Origin: Falsarthrobacter nasiphocae
GTDB lineage: Bacteria > Actinomycetota > Actinomycetes > Actinomycetales > Micrococcaceae
DNA length: 64,000 nucleotides
Direction: 5' to 3'
Assembly (NCBI RefSeq): GCF_031456275.1
Contig: NZ_JAVDUI010000001.1
Span: 1,694,965 to 1,758,964, forward strand
Below, in pieces: positions 8,663-16,747 of the stretch. The first letter of the stretch is position 1. Each line of letters starts with the position of its first letter. Under the pieces are notes generated by a model that saw nothing but the letters and a program-made list of their open reading frames with translations, did no database searches and was not told the DNA's origin. Made by a program: the position numbers and the translations under genes.

Positions 8663-9478
8663 ATGCTGCTAGACGTGTCTTTTCCTCCGCTCGTGTCGGC
8701 GGCCATTGTTGTCGTCGTCCTTATCGGGGTGCTCCTCACCGCGATTCGCGAGGTGCGCGATCTCCCTGCCGTGCAGGGTGAGAGCACCGCCTCACCAGAC
8801 GCAGATATGACCACAGAATCAACCGCAGGACAGGATCCAAAGATGACGACGCCGAAGAGCACGAGGCCCGCAGGACCCGTGCGCGAATCCGCAACGCCGG
8901 TTGGCGAGCGGAGCGCCCGTCTCTCCCCGAAGGGCGCCCGGCGGCTCATCGCCGTCGTCGGGGCTGTCGCGTTCCTGACTGCGCTGCTGACCCTCGTGCC
9001 GGCCCTGATCGGCGCCGTGGGCCCGGCGTGGCCCCTCGTGGGCTTCCTGCTCGCCGCGGTGGCCGTCGTAGCCATGCGCGTGTCCACCGTCCGGGAGCGC
9101 CGTGCCCGTCTCGAGGAGGCCTTCCGGGCCGCCATGGCCTCCGAGCGGGAGCAGCTCGCGCGCGTCGCGAGCCTTCAGGAGGACCCGAGGGTCATCGAGG
9201 AGCGTGCGCGCCGCCGCCGCGAGGCCCAGGTCTTCGACGCCGGGTCGCTCGACGTCGAGGAGGCCGATGAGCCGTCCGTCGAGGCCCCCGCGAAGGCAGA
9301 GGGCCCTGAGCTTGAGGCGCCCCGCACCTGGGACCCGGTCCAGGTGCCCAAGCCGACCTACCTCAGCGCGCCGGAGGCGTCCCGCCACCGTCCTGCGGAG
9401 GTCGAGCCGGACGCCTCGTCCACGATGGTCCCCGCGCGCATCGACCTCGACGAAGTGCTGCGCCGCCGCCGCGCCTAG
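8663..9478 (+). CDS. SepX/GlpR-like membrane protein (by position and topology)
   Basis: A 271-residue membrane protein with one hydrophobic segment at the N-terminus (about residues 8-27) and a hydrophilic stretch of about 70 residues. Two adjacent membrane segments follow (about 94-134), then an Arg/Glu-rich cytoplasmic tail of about 135 residues. No enzymatic motif is seen. The topology and the position after galU and rimJ match the actinobacterial family that includes Streptomyces SepX and corynebacterial GlpR, membrane proteins that act in septation or polar growth. The assignment is by context, not by recognised residues. The usual partner gene, a moeA paralogue (glp), is absent from its expected place. 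The start ATG follows an AGGA-containing stretch at very short spacing, so the start is not certain. Confidence 0.55.
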   Translation: MLLDVSFPPLVSAAIVVVVLIGVLLTAIREVRDLPAVQGESTASPDADMTTESTAGQDPKMTTPKSTRPAGPVRESATPVGERSARLSPKGARRLIAVVGAVAFLTALLTLVPALIGAVGPAWPLVGFLLAAVAVVAMRVSTVRERRARLEEAFRAAMASEREQLARVASLQEDPRVIEERARRRREAQVFDAGSLDVEEADEPSVEAPAKAEGPELEAPRTWDPVQVPKPTYLSAPEASRHRPAEVEPDASSTMVPARIDLDEVLRRRRA

Positions 9479-9516
9479 AACACACGCGGCCCTGCCGAGG
9501 CAGACCGCGACCCGGA

Positions 9517-9644
9517 GAGCCCCGATCTCACTCAGGCGAGACGGGGTTCTCTTCTTGCTCGGGCCACGGCAGAGCACGCTCCCTGCTCAGGGCGCGCTCG
9601 AGCCCGTATCTTGCTCAGGCCACACAGAGCCCGTTTCTTGCTCA
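9517..9644. repeat. Degenerate tandem repeat, five copies of 27-28 bp
   Basis: Five related 18-base cores begin at 9517, 9544, 9572, 9600 and 9627, a regular spacing of 27, 28, 28 and 27. The best copy on the plus strand is GAGCCCGTTTCTTGCTCA (9627-9644); the copy at 9600 differs at one base. Each core is followed by a GG-rich linker of about 9-10 bases. The array fills the gap between two convergent genes, and the last copy contains the stop codon of the TPR gene. It may serve termination or mRNA 3'-end stability. It is not a CRISPR array. Confidence 0.7.
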
Positions 9645-11456
9645 GTCGAGGCTGAGCCCCATGGCGCGGGCCCGTGCGGCCCACGACTCCGACTCGGCCC
9701 GGGCTGCGCTCGCCTCGAGGTCCTGCCCGAGCGAGCCGAGCGCCTGGGAGAGCCCCTTGTAGGCCGCGAAGAGGTAGTCCGGGCGGTCCACGTCGCGGTC
9801 GATCGCCGAGCGGTACACGCTCGCAGCCTCGACGTCCCGGCCCTCTGACCGCAAGAGGTCCGCCGCGCGGATGTCGCACCGCGTCCCCTCGTCGCTCAGG
9901 CTGACGGACGCGTAGGCGTCGGCGGCACGGAGGATGGCGGCGATGGCGTCGTCGGTCTGTCCGAGAGCGTGAAGGACGGATCCTCGAGTCTCCGCGAATT
10001 GCGCCGCGTGGAACTCCGCCTCGTACTCGACGGCGATCTCGAGGGCCGCGTCGACGATCTCGAGCGAGTCCTGATCCCCCTGGCGGGCCATGACGCTCGC
10101 AAGGAACATGGAGTGCTCTGCCGCCTGGAGCGGGTGCTCCCCGGCCTCTTGGGACGCCTGAAGCGCCTTCTCGGCCCACGCCCGCGCCTCGTCCATCTTG
10201 CCGGCCGCAGCACAGATCTTGCCGCAGTTGGAAGCGGCAGCCGCGGCGGCGGTGTGGTCCCCGCCGGCGAGGAAGCGGCCACTGGCCTGGCTCCACGCGG
10301 CGTAGGCCTCGGCAGCCTCTCCCTCCGCGAGCTTGGCGTGCCCCAGCGTCGCGAGGGCCGCCGCGCGCTCGGCGGCCTGGCTGCCGTCCACGGGCTCGGG
10401 GGTGTCGAGGAAGCGGCTGAGCACGGCGGCGCCTCGCGCGGGCTCTTCTGCCTGAAGCAGGGCGTTGCCGAGCGATACGGCGATTTGGGGCCCGAGCGGG
10501 TGTTCGGCGCGCTCCGCCTCGTCCAGCGCAACCCCATAGGCCGCCGCGGCCGCCTCGTGCGCGGCGTTCTCAGACAGCAGCCCGCCCATGGCCATGGCCG
10601 CCATGATGGCGCCGGGCCGGATGCCGCAGGCGGCGAAGAGCTCGAGGGCGTTGACGAGGTCGAAGAGGACGGCCGGTGTCTTGCTCGGCGCTCCCGCCGC
10701 GAGCTGGGCGCGCTTCATGAGCATCATCGCGATCATGGCCCGGTTGTCGCTCAGACGGACGATGTCGTGGATGTACGCGAGCGCCGTCTCCTCATCCCCG
10801 ATCTGAACGTAGGAGTCCTCGACGAGGAAGCGGGCCAGCACCTGGGACTCTGCGTGGCCCAGGCGCTCCGCGAGGTCGTGCACGCCTTCAAGCACGGCGA
10901 TGGCATCGGTGTGACGTCCGGCGCGCTGAAGGCACAGCCCATAGAGCACACGGAGATCGAGCGCCTGGGGCTCGTCCGCGCCGAGCGGGGCCGCGAGGGG
11001 CTCGATCTCGGTGACGGTCTCGGCCGTGGGCTGCCGGAAGGCGAGGGGCCCGAGGACCCGCTCCAGGCCGGCCTGCATGGTCCGCCCGAGCTCGGTCAGG
11101 AGCTCGATCCGGCGCTCGCGCCAGGCGGCCGAGGCGTCGTCGTCTTTTGACTGTTCCGCGCAGTCGATGAGCGCGCCGAGGTAGGTGAGCACGGTCTCAG
11201 GGTCCGCTGCAGCGTCCCCGCGCTCCCGGAGGCCGGTCAGCATTCCCCAGCCGTCGAGGAGGGTCTCGAGGGCGCCGCGAGGGTTGTCGGCGCACATGAG
11301 CTCGGTGGCCCGGTTGAGGAAGTCGCGCGGAGTGTCGAGGGCGAAGGCGGCGCCGGAGGACGCGGTGTCGAGGTCGAGGAGGCGGTCGCGGAGGTCCGCC
11401 GCGAGCCTGGGGGAGATGCGGTTCTCCTGGTGCTCGTGCTCCGGGGTGATGCTCAT
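9642..11456 (-). CDS. Tetratricopeptide-repeat protein
   Basis: A 604-residue, all-helical, acidic, Ala/Glu-rich protein. Repeated helix pairs of about 35-40 residues with TPR-like spacing run from about residue 60 to the end. Examples are VSLGNALLQAEEPARGAAV and AALATLGHAKLAEGEAAEAY, with YRSAIDRDVDRPDYLFAAYK near the C-terminus. No signal peptide, membrane segment or catalytic motif is visible, so it is probably a cytoplasmic scaffold. The frame is open to 11534, but ATG 11456 (MSITPEHEHQ) was chosen. It leaves a 76-base divergent promoter region shared with the BadF-type kinase, whereas the longer form would overlap that gene's start. Similar TPR proteins of this size occur in Arthrobacter, and their function is unknown to me. 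Confidence 0.75.
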   Translation of the reverse strand: MSITPEHEHQENRISPRLAADLRDRLLDLDTASSGAAFALDTPRDFLNRATELMCADNPRGALETLLDGWGMLTGLRERGDAAADPETVLTYLGALIDCAEQSKDDDASAAWRERRIELLTELGRTMQAGLERVLGPLAFRQPTAETVTEIEPLAAPLGADEPQALDLRVLYGLCLQRAGRHTDAIAVLEGVHDLAERLGHAESQVLARFLVEDSYVQIGDEETALAYIHDIVRLSDNRAMIAMMLMKRAQLAAGAPSKTPAVLFDLVNALELFAACGIRPGAIMAAMAMGGLLSENAAHEAAAAAYGVALDEAERAEHPLGPQIAVSLGNALLQAEEPARGAAVLSRFLDTPEPVDGSQAAERAAALATLGHAKLAEGEAAEAYAAWSQASGRFLAGGDHTAAAAAASNCGKICAAAGKMDEARAWAEKALQASQEAGEHPLQAAEHSMFLASVMARQGDQDSLEIVDAALEIAVEYEAEFHAAQFAETRGSVLHALGQTDDAIAAILRAADAYASVSLSDEGTRCDIRAADLLRSEGRDVEAASVYRSAIDRDVDRPDYLFAAYKGLSQALGSLGQDLEASAARAESESWAARARAMGLSLD

Positions 11457-11495
11457 CTTTCCAGGGTACGAGGTCGGCACGCGGAATCGCCCGGC

Positions 11496-11524
11496 TTGGG
11501 GTTGCACGCCGTGTGCATTACGCT
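11496..11524 (+). promoter_or_regulatory. Promoter with an internal palindrome upstream of the BadF-type kinase
   Basis: TTGGGG (11496-11501) and TACGCT (11519-11524) are separated by 17 bases. The start codon lies only 8 bases after the -10-like hexamer, so the transcript is probably leaderless. Between the two hexamers lies the inverted repeat TGCAC-N5-GTGCA (11503-11517), well placed as a repressor site. No regulator gene lies next to it. Confidence 0.45.
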
Positions 11525-11532
11525 GTGGGCGC

Positions 11533-12465
11533 ATGGGGCAATTACGCGGCTCGGCAGTTCGCCGAGGGGACTACCTGGGCATCGACATCGGCGGAACGAA
11601 GACGAGCGCCGTCCTCGCCTCGCAGGACTCCCCGGACACGCCGCATGCCTCCGCGCGCGCCGGGAGCGCGAACGTCCAGAACGTCTCGCGGGAGGAGGCG
11701 GCAGCGGCGCTGGCCTCCCTCGCGTCCCAGCTCGAGTCCGCCAGCCCGGGGTGGGCCGGGCGGGTCGGGAGCGTCGTCATCGGGGCCGGCGGGGTGGACA
11801 CGCCTGAGGACGCCGCGCGCCTCGCCTCTCTCGCCTCCGAGCAGCTCGGCATCCCCCGGGGGCGCTTCCGGGTTGTCCATGACACTCGCCTCATCCTGGC
11901 GGCGAATCACCACGACACGGGCATCGGCGTCATTCTCGGCACGGGCTCCGTGGCCTGGGGGGTGACGGCGGAGGGCCGGGAGTCCCGCTCCGGCGGATGG
12001 GGGTATCTGCTCGGCGATGAGGGGAGCGCCTGGTGGTTCGGCCGCGAGGCGGTCCGCGAGTCCCTGCGGGCCTTCGAGTCGGAGGACGACGACGCCCTGG
12101 TGCCGCTCGTCGTCGACCGCGCCGGGGTCGCCTCCGCAGAGCGGCTCATCGGCGCGTTTCACGAGGACCCGTCGCGGACGCGGTGGGCCGGGCTCGCCCC
12201 GGTCGTCTTCGAGGCGGCCGCCGCCGGGTCAGCACGCGCCGCGGCGATCATCGAGGGCGGTGTCGAGGCGGCCGCTGACCTGATCGTGTCCGTCGCGGAC
12301 CGCCTCGGGAGCGAGGGGCCCGTGGTGTGCGGGGGCGGGCTCGTGCAGAACCAGCCCTCGTTCGCGTCCCGCCTGGCGGAGCGGCTCGCGGGGGAGGGCC
12401 TGCCCGAGATGCAGGTCCTGGAGCGCGAGCCCGTCATGGGTGCGCTGTACGTCGCGTCCCGCTGA
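11533..12465 (+). CDS. BadF/BadG-type ATPase, N-acetylglucosamine kinase-like
   Basis: A 310-residue sugar-kinase/ASKHA-fold protein. The phosphate-1 motif YLGIDIGGTKTSAVL is at about residue 14. The acceptor region VVIGAGGVDTPEDAARLASL and VVHDTRLILAAN follow, then the phosphate-2 loop GIGVILGTGSVAWGV at about residue 134. GWGYLLGDEGSAWWFGREAV is the signature of eukaryote-like GlcNAc kinases and BadF proteins. The adenosine motif is VVCGGGLVQNQPSF. The likely reaction is phosphorylation of an amino sugar, perhaps recycled from cell wall, but the substrate is not determined. ATG 11533 was chosen over upstream in-frame starts because the longer reading overlaps the divergent TPR gene. A leaderless promoter fits this start. 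Confidence 0.78.
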   Translation: MGQLRGSAVRRGDYLGIDIGGTKTSAVLASQDSPDTPHASARAGSANVQNVSREEAAAALASLASQLESASPGWAGRVGSVVIGAGGVDTPEDAARLASLASEQLGIPRGRFRVVHDTRLILAANHHDTGIGVILGTGSVAWGVTAEGRESRSGGWGYLLGDEGSAWWFGREAVRESLRAFESEDDDALVPLVVDRAGVASAERLIGAFHEDPSRTRWAGLAPVVFEAAAAGSARAAAIIEGGVEAAADLIVSVADRLGSEGPVVCGGGLVQNQPSFASRLAERLAGEGLPEMQVLEREPVMGALYVASR

Positions 12466-12475
12466 TGCCCGCGCC

Positions 12476-12498
12476 CTGGGTCCACTCTCTGGACCCAG
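12476..12498 (+). terminator. Hairpin after the BadF-type kinase gene
   Basis: An 8-bp perfect stem, CTGGGTCC / GGACCCAG, with a 7-base loop begins 11 bases after the kinase stop. No T-run follows, so it is a weak intrinsic terminator or mRNA 3'-end structure. Confidence 0.5.
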
Positions 12499-12503
12499 AA
12501 TGA

Positions 12504-12516
12504 TCCACCATGTGGA
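12504..12516. promoter_or_regulatory. Candidate operator palindrome upstream of the MHS transporter gene
   Basis: TCCAC-CAT-GTGGA is a perfect 5+5 palindrome 85 bases before the transporter ATG. It resembles the dyads bound by IclR-family regulators of aromatic-acid genes, which would suit a transporter of the shikimate/aromatic-acid type. This is a resemblance only; no regulator gene lies next to it. Confidence 0.35.
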
Positions 12517-12600
12517 ATGCGGGAGAGTGTGGGAGCGCCCGCGATCAGGGCGCCCCGCGGTCCTGGCGCCGCGGGCCGCATGGACACGAAGGCAGCACGA

Positions 12601-14007
12601 ATGAGTCACACGTCAACCCACCTCGCGCCCGCCGCGCGCGAGACGCAGCCGCGCAACTCCCGTGGGCGCGTGATCTTCGCGAGCCTCATCGGCACGACGA
12701 TCGAGTTCTACGACTTCTACATCTACGCCACCGCCTCGGTCCTCGTCTTCCCGAAGCTCTTCTTCCCGCACGCGACGGAGCTCAACGCCGTCCTCAGCTC
12801 CTTTGCCGTCTTCGGCGTGGCCTTCCTGGCCCGCCCCGTCGGCGCCTTCCTCTTCGGGCACTACGGGGACCGCCTGGGGCGCAAGGTCACCCTCGTGGCG
12901 TCTCTGCTCATCATGGGCGTCTCGACGTTCCTCATCGGGTGTCTGCCCACGGCGACGAACGACGTCCTGAGCGTCGTCGCCCCGACCCTCCTCGTCATCC
13001 TCCGCTTCCTCCAGGGCGTCGCGCTGGGCGGCGAGTGGTCCGGCGCGGCCCTGCTCGCCACGGAGAACGCGCCGGAGGGCAAGCGCGCCATCTACGGCAC
13101 GTTCCCGCAGCTCGGCGCGCCGATCGGCTTCATCCTCGCGAACCTGCTCTTCATCGTCATGAGCACGCAGCTCTCCGCCGCGCAGTTCATGGCCTGGGGC
13201 TGGCGCGTGCCGTTCCTCCTCTCCGCGGTCATGGTCATCGTGGGCCTCTACGTCCGGCTGCGCCTCGTCGAGTCCGCATCCTTCGAGAAGGTCGTGGAGG
13301 CGGGCGTCGTCGCCAAGCTCCCGATGTCGGACGTGTTCGTGCGCCACGGCCGCGCCGTCGCCCTTGGAACCGTCGCGATGCTCGCGACCTACGTGCTCTT
13401 CTACCTCATGACCTCGTTCACCCTGACGTACGGAACGGCGCCCAAGACGGAGGCCGCCGCGGCCGCCGCCGCCAAGTCCGCGGGCAAGCCGTTCAATGCG
13501 GCGGACTTCGTCCCGGGCCTCGGCTTCGCCCGGACCGAGTTCCTGTGGCTCCTCATCATCGGCGTGGTCTTCTTCGGCATCTTCACGGTCCTCTCCGGGC
13601 CGTGGGCGGAGCGCCTCGGCCGGCGCAAGCTCGTCATCGGGGTCTCGGTGGCCATCGCGGCGTTCGGTCTCGTGTGGCAGCCCCTGCTGTCGATGGGCCG
13701 ACCGGGCGTCATCGCGTTCCTCATCATCGGGTTCGCCCTCATGGGCACCACGTTCGGCCCCATGGCCGCGTACCTGCCGGAGATGTTCCCGTCCAACGTT
13801 CGCTACACGGGCTCAGCCGTGGCGTACAACCTCTCGTCCGTCATCGGCGCCGCCCCCGCCTCGTTCGTGGCCGTGTGGCTGTGGCACGTGGGCGGCAACG
13901 CGGTGCTCGTGGGCCTGTACCTCGCGCTCGCGGCCCTCATCACGCTCGCCGCTGTGTTCTTCTCCAAGGACACGCGGGACGTGGCCTTCGAGGACAACGT
14001 GGCCTGA
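12601..14007 (+). CDS. MFS transporter, metabolite:H+ symporter (MHS) type
   Basis: A 468-residue inner-membrane protein with about 12 hydrophobic segments. The N-terminus reads RGRVIFASLIGTTIEFYDFY, the hallmark of the MHS group (ShiA, ProP, PcaT, KgtP). The MFS loop 2-3 motif is GHYGDRLGRKVTL, and the helix-4 region reads RFLQGVALGGEWSGAALLA. A second half-motif, WAERLGRRKLVI, lies at the domain-2 repeat. ATG 12601 was chosen because GAAGG (12588-12592) precedes it by 8 bases. In-frame starts at 12517 and 12580 exist but add only hydrophilic residues. An Ala-rich loop (about residues 283-289) precedes helix 7. The substrate is unknown; this group carries shikimate, aromatic acids, alpha-ketoglutarate or osmolytes. 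Strong hairpins follow the stop. Confidence 0.88.
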   Translation: MSHTSTHLAPAARETQPRNSRGRVIFASLIGTTIEFYDFYIYATASVLVFPKLFFPHATELNAVLSSFAVFGVAFLARPVGAFLFGHYGDRLGRKVTLVASLLIMGVSTFLIGCLPTATNDVLSVVAPTLLVILRFLQGVALGGEWSGAALLATENAPEGKRAIYGTFPQLGAPIGFILANLLFIVMSTQLSAAQFMAWGWRVPFLLSAVMVIVGLYVRLRLVESASFEKVVEAGVVAKLPMSDVFVRHGRAVALGTVAMLATYVLFYLMTSFTLTYGTAPKTEAAAAAAAKSAGKPFNAADFVPGLGFARTEFLWLLIIGVVFFGIFTVLSGPWAERLGRRKLVIGVSVAIAAFGLVWQPLLSMGRPGVIAFLIIGFALMGTTFGPMAAYLPEMFPSNVRYTGSAVAYNLSSVIGAAPASFVAVWLWHVGGNAVLVGLYLALAALITLAAVFFSKDTRDVAFEDNVA

Positions 14008-14021
14008 TCCGGCCCCGGAAT

Positions 14022-14063
14022 AGGCCGACCCCGTCACCCGGGCCCGGGCGGCGGGGTCGGCCT
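14022..14063 (+). terminator. Hairpin terminator after the MHS transporter gene
   Basis: A perfect 12-bp stem, AGGCCGACCCCG / CGGGGTCGGCCT, encloses an 18-base loop and lies 15 bases after the stop codon. No long T-tract follows. Confidence 0.7.
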
Positions 14064-14088
14064 GTCCGCGAGGCCAGTCACACAGAAG

Positions 14089-14130
14089 AAGGGGCGCCTG
14101 CCGGAAGAGATCTTCCGGCAAGCGCCCCTT
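14089..14130. terminator. Bidirectional terminator between the convergent transporter and accA3 genes
   Basis: A long near-perfect stem of two arms, AAGGGGCGC plus TGCCGGAAGA, pairs with TCTTCCGGCA plus GCGCCCCTT around a 2-base loop. It is symmetric, flanked by A-rich bases on the left, and lies just past the 3' end of the minus-strand accA3 gene, so it can serve both directions. Confidence 0.75.
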
Positions 14131-14144
14131 GGCGGCTGTGCGGC

Positions 14145-15932
14145 TCAGGCGTCCGCGATCCGAGCGATCGCCGTGCCCGCCGTGACGGTCTGCCCAACCT
14201 CCACGGAGAGGCCCTCCAGGACGCCCGCCTTGTGCGCGGTGATGGGCTGCTCCATCTTCATGGCCTCGAGGACCACGATGAGATCGCCCTTGGCGACGGT
14301 GGCGCCGTTCTCGGCGGCCACCTTGATGATGGTGCCCTGCATGGGGGCGGTCACGTCGTCGCCCGTGGCAGCGGCGGCGTCCGGGCGGCCGCGGCGGGAC
14401 CCCGCCTTTCCGCGGGCCGGGCGGCCCGCAGGGGCAGCCTGCGCCGGTGCGGCGGCGGCCGTGCCGAGGCCAGCCGGCAGCACGATCTCGATGCGCTTGC
14501 CGTTGACCTCAACCGTCACGGGGGTCGAGGGCTCGGACTGCTCCGGGTCCTCCCCGCCCGTGAAGGGCTCGAACTCGGTGGATTGCTCGGTCTCGATCCA
14601 CCGGGTGTGAACCCGGAACGGGGCGCCGTCGCGGGGCGCGAAGTCCGGGTCGGAGACCACGGCGAGGTGGAAGTTCGCCACGGTCGGGATGCCCTCGACC
14701 TTGAGCTCGGCGAGCGCGCGGCGAGCCCTGACGAGAGCCTCCTCGCGGTCGCGGCCCGTGACGATGAGCTTCGCGAGCATCGAGTCGAAGTTGCCCGTGA
14801 TGGAGTCTCCCGCCGTGACGCCGGAGTCCACGCGGACGCCGGGGCCGCCGGGCCACGTCAGGGACGTGATCTTGCCGGGGGAGGGGAGGAAGCCGCGGCC
14901 GGCGTCCTCGCCGTTGATGCGGAACTCGAAGGAGTGCCCCGTGATCTCCGGGTCCGAGTAGCCGAGGGCCTCGCCCCTGGCCAGGCGGAACTGCTCTCGC
15001 ACGAGGTCAAGCCCCGTCACCTCTTCGGAGACGCAGTGCTCGACCTGGAGGCGCGTGTTGACCTCGAGGAAGCTGATCGTCCCGTCCGTGCCCACGAGGA
15101 ACTCGCAGGTGCCGGCGCCCGTGTAGTGGGCCTCCTTGAGGATGGCCTTCGAGGACTCGTAGAGGCGGCGCACCTGGTCCTCGCTGAGGAACGGCGCGGG
15201 CGCCTCCTCCACGAGCTTCTGGTTGCGGCGCTGCAGGGAGCAGTCGCGGGTGGAGACGACGACGACGTTGCCGTGGACGTCAGCCAGGCACTGCGTCTCG
15301 ACGTGGCGGGGTGCATCGAGGAAGCGCTCAATGAAGCACTCGCCGCGACCGAAGGCGGCCGTGGCCTCCCGCACCGCGGAGTCGTAGAGCTCCGGGATCT
15401 CTTCCCGGGTGCGGGCGACCTTGATGCCGCGGCCGCCGCCGCCGAACGCGGCCTTGATGGCCACGGGCAGGCCGAACTCGTCGGCGAAGGCGAGGACCTC
15501 GTCGCTGCTCGAGACGGGGTCCGACGTGCCGGGCACGAGGGGCGCCCCGACCTTCTCGGCGATGTGGCGGGCCTGGACCTTGTCGCCGAGCGCCGAGATG
15601 GCGGACGGCGAGGGGCCGATCCACGTCAGGCCGGCGTCGATGACGCGGCCAGCGAAGTCCGCGTTCTCGGCGAGGAAGCCGTAGCCCGGGTGCACGGCGT
15701 CGGCGCCGGACTTGCGGGCAATCTCGAGGATCTTGTCCTGGTCCAGGTATGACTGCGCGGCGGTCTCGCCCTTGAGTGAGTAGGCCTCGTCAGCGAGCCG
15801 GACGTGGAGGGCATCCCGGTCCGAGTCCGCGTACACGGCGACGGTCGACAGACCCTCGTCCCGCGCTGCCCGCACGATGCGAACAGCGATCTCGCCGCGG
15901 TTGGCGATCAAAACCTTGGTGAACTCGTTCAA
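14145..15932 (-). CDS. accA3: Acyl-CoA carboxylase alpha chain (biotin carboxylase + biotin carrier)
   Basis: A 595-residue fusion of biotin carboxylase and biotin carboxyl carrier domains. It carboxylates biotin with bicarbonate and ATP for acetyl-/propionyl-CoA carboxylase. [20 protein letters not shown] opens the protein. The glycine-rich ATP loop is [13 protein letters not shown], the carboxylase core ends with [20 protein letters not shown], an Ala/Pro linker follows at about residues 490-525, and the biotinyl lysine is in EAMKMEQP near residue 562. I take TTG 15932 as the start because GGGAG stands 3-4 bases upstream and it begins at the conserved NEFTKVL; another TTG lies four codons earlier. 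The beta and epsilon chains and biotin ligase are encoded at 20.4-24.2 kb, an arrangement like mycobacterial accD5-accE5-maf-accA3. Confidence 0.95.
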   Translation of the reverse strand: MNEFTKVLIANRGEIAVRIVRAARDEGLSTVAVYADSDRDALHVRLADEAYSLKGETAAQSYLDQDKILEIARKSGADAVHPGYGFLAENADFAGRVIDAGLTWIGPSPSAISALGDKVQARHIAEKVGAPLVPGTSDPVSSSDEVLAFADEFGLPVAIKAAFGGGGRGIKVARTREEIPELYDSAVREATAAFGRGECFIERFLDAPRHVETQCLADVHGNVVVVSTRDCSLQRRNQKLVEEAPAPFLSEDQVRRLYESSKAILKEAHYTGAGTCEFLVGTDGTISFLEVNTRLQVEHCVSEEVTGLDLVREQFRLARGEALGYSDPEITGHSFEFRINGEDAGRGFLPSPGKITSLTWPGGPGVRVDSGVTAGDSITGNFDSMLAKLIVTGRDREEALVRARRALAELKVEGIPTVANFHLAVVSDPDFAPRDGAPFRVHTRWIETEQSTEFEPFTGGEDPEQSEPSTPVTVEVNGKRIEIVLPAGLGTAAAAPAQAAPAGRPARGKAGSRRGRPDAAAATGDDVTAPMQGTIIKVAAENGATVAKGDLIVVLEAMKMEQPITAHKAGVLEGLSVEVGQTVTAGTAIARIADA

Positions 15933-16117
15933 TCCGACTCCCAAACGATGGAACCTCTGACATGTGCGTGCTGATGTGTGTGCGCGGCGGCATGAGGCGG
16001 GGCCGCCGTGATCCTCCAGCGGCGGTGACCACGGAGTCTCGTTCGATACCCGAGCTTACGCCGCCCGGGCCCCCTCGCCCCACTCGAAACGCGGGCGGGG
16101 GGCTCCGCGGCGCCTCC

Positions 16118-16747
16118 TCACGGGCCCCAGAGATCGCTGAGAGGGACGCCTCGCTGCCGCAGGAGCACGCGGAGGACCTGGACGGAGATCCCGACGACGG
16201 CGGACGGATCGCCGTCTAGCCGCTCCACGAGGGCGGCGCCGCGGCCGTCGATCGTGAAGGACCCCGCACAGTGAAGCGGCTCCTCCGTGGCCACGTAGGC
16301 CTGGATCTCGTCCTCGGACAGCGGCGCGAAGGTCACGCCAGTGCTCGTCGTCGTGCCCCCGTCCGGAACCCCGCTGGAGGGCGAGCGCCGGTCACAGACC
16401 CACAGGCCGGAATGGAGGACACCCGTGCGGCCGGACTGGGCGCGAAGGCGCTCAGCGGCCCGCTCGCGGGTGTAGGGCTTGCCGAAGGGGGCGCCGTCCA
16501 CCTCGAAGACCGAGTCGCACCCGAGGACGAGGGAGCCCGCCGCCTCGGGCAACGCGGCGACGGCCTCCGCCTTGGCCCGGGCGAGGACAAGGGCAAGCTC
16601 GCCAGGGGAGACGGGGCCGGCCGCGGCCGTGGCTGCGTCCTCGTCCACGTCCGAGACGATCTGGCGGAAGCGGATCCCGGCCTGCGTGAGGACCGCCGCG
16701 CGCCCGGGGGACTGGGATGCGAGGGTGAGGACTGCCTCGCCGCTCAC
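16118..16747 (-). CDS. maf: Maf-like nucleotide pyrophosphatase
   Basis: A 209-residue Maf/HAM1-type protein; relatives hydrolyse non-canonical or dTTP/UTP nucleotides and have been linked to septum inhibition. It begins LTLASQSPGRAAVL, where the family has LASxSPRR, so the usual second Arg is Ala. VLGCDSVFEVDG and FGKPYTRERAAERLRAQSGR follow, then the dimer/active-site stretch CAGSFTIDGRGAALVERLDG with GDPSAVVGISV. The GTG start overlaps the upstream DUF885 stop codon (GTGA), so the two are translationally coupled. Maf between accE and accA3 is a conserved actinobacterial arrangement, although here other genes separate it from accE. Confidence 0.9.
   Translation of the reverse strand: MSGEAVLTLASQSPGRAAVLTQAGIRFRQIVSDVDEDAATAAAGPVSPGELALVLARAKAEAVAALPEAAGSLVLGCDSVFEVDGAPFGKPYTRERAAERLRAQSGRTGVLHSGLWVCDRRSPSSGVPDGGTTTSTGVTFAPLSEDEIQAYVATEEPLHCAGSFTIDGRGAALVERLDGDPSAVVGISVQVLRVLLRQRGVPLSDLWGP

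Noticed and set aside
9517-9644. CRISPR array
   Set aside because: Repeats are degenerate, linkers are only about 10 bases and similar to each other, and no cas genes are present.
12510-15752. 1080-codon plus-strand open frame spanning the MHS transporter, its terminators and accA3 antisense
   Set aside because: It crosses two strong terminator hairpins and is out of frame with both recognised genes; its sequence is Arg/Pro/Gly-rich filler.
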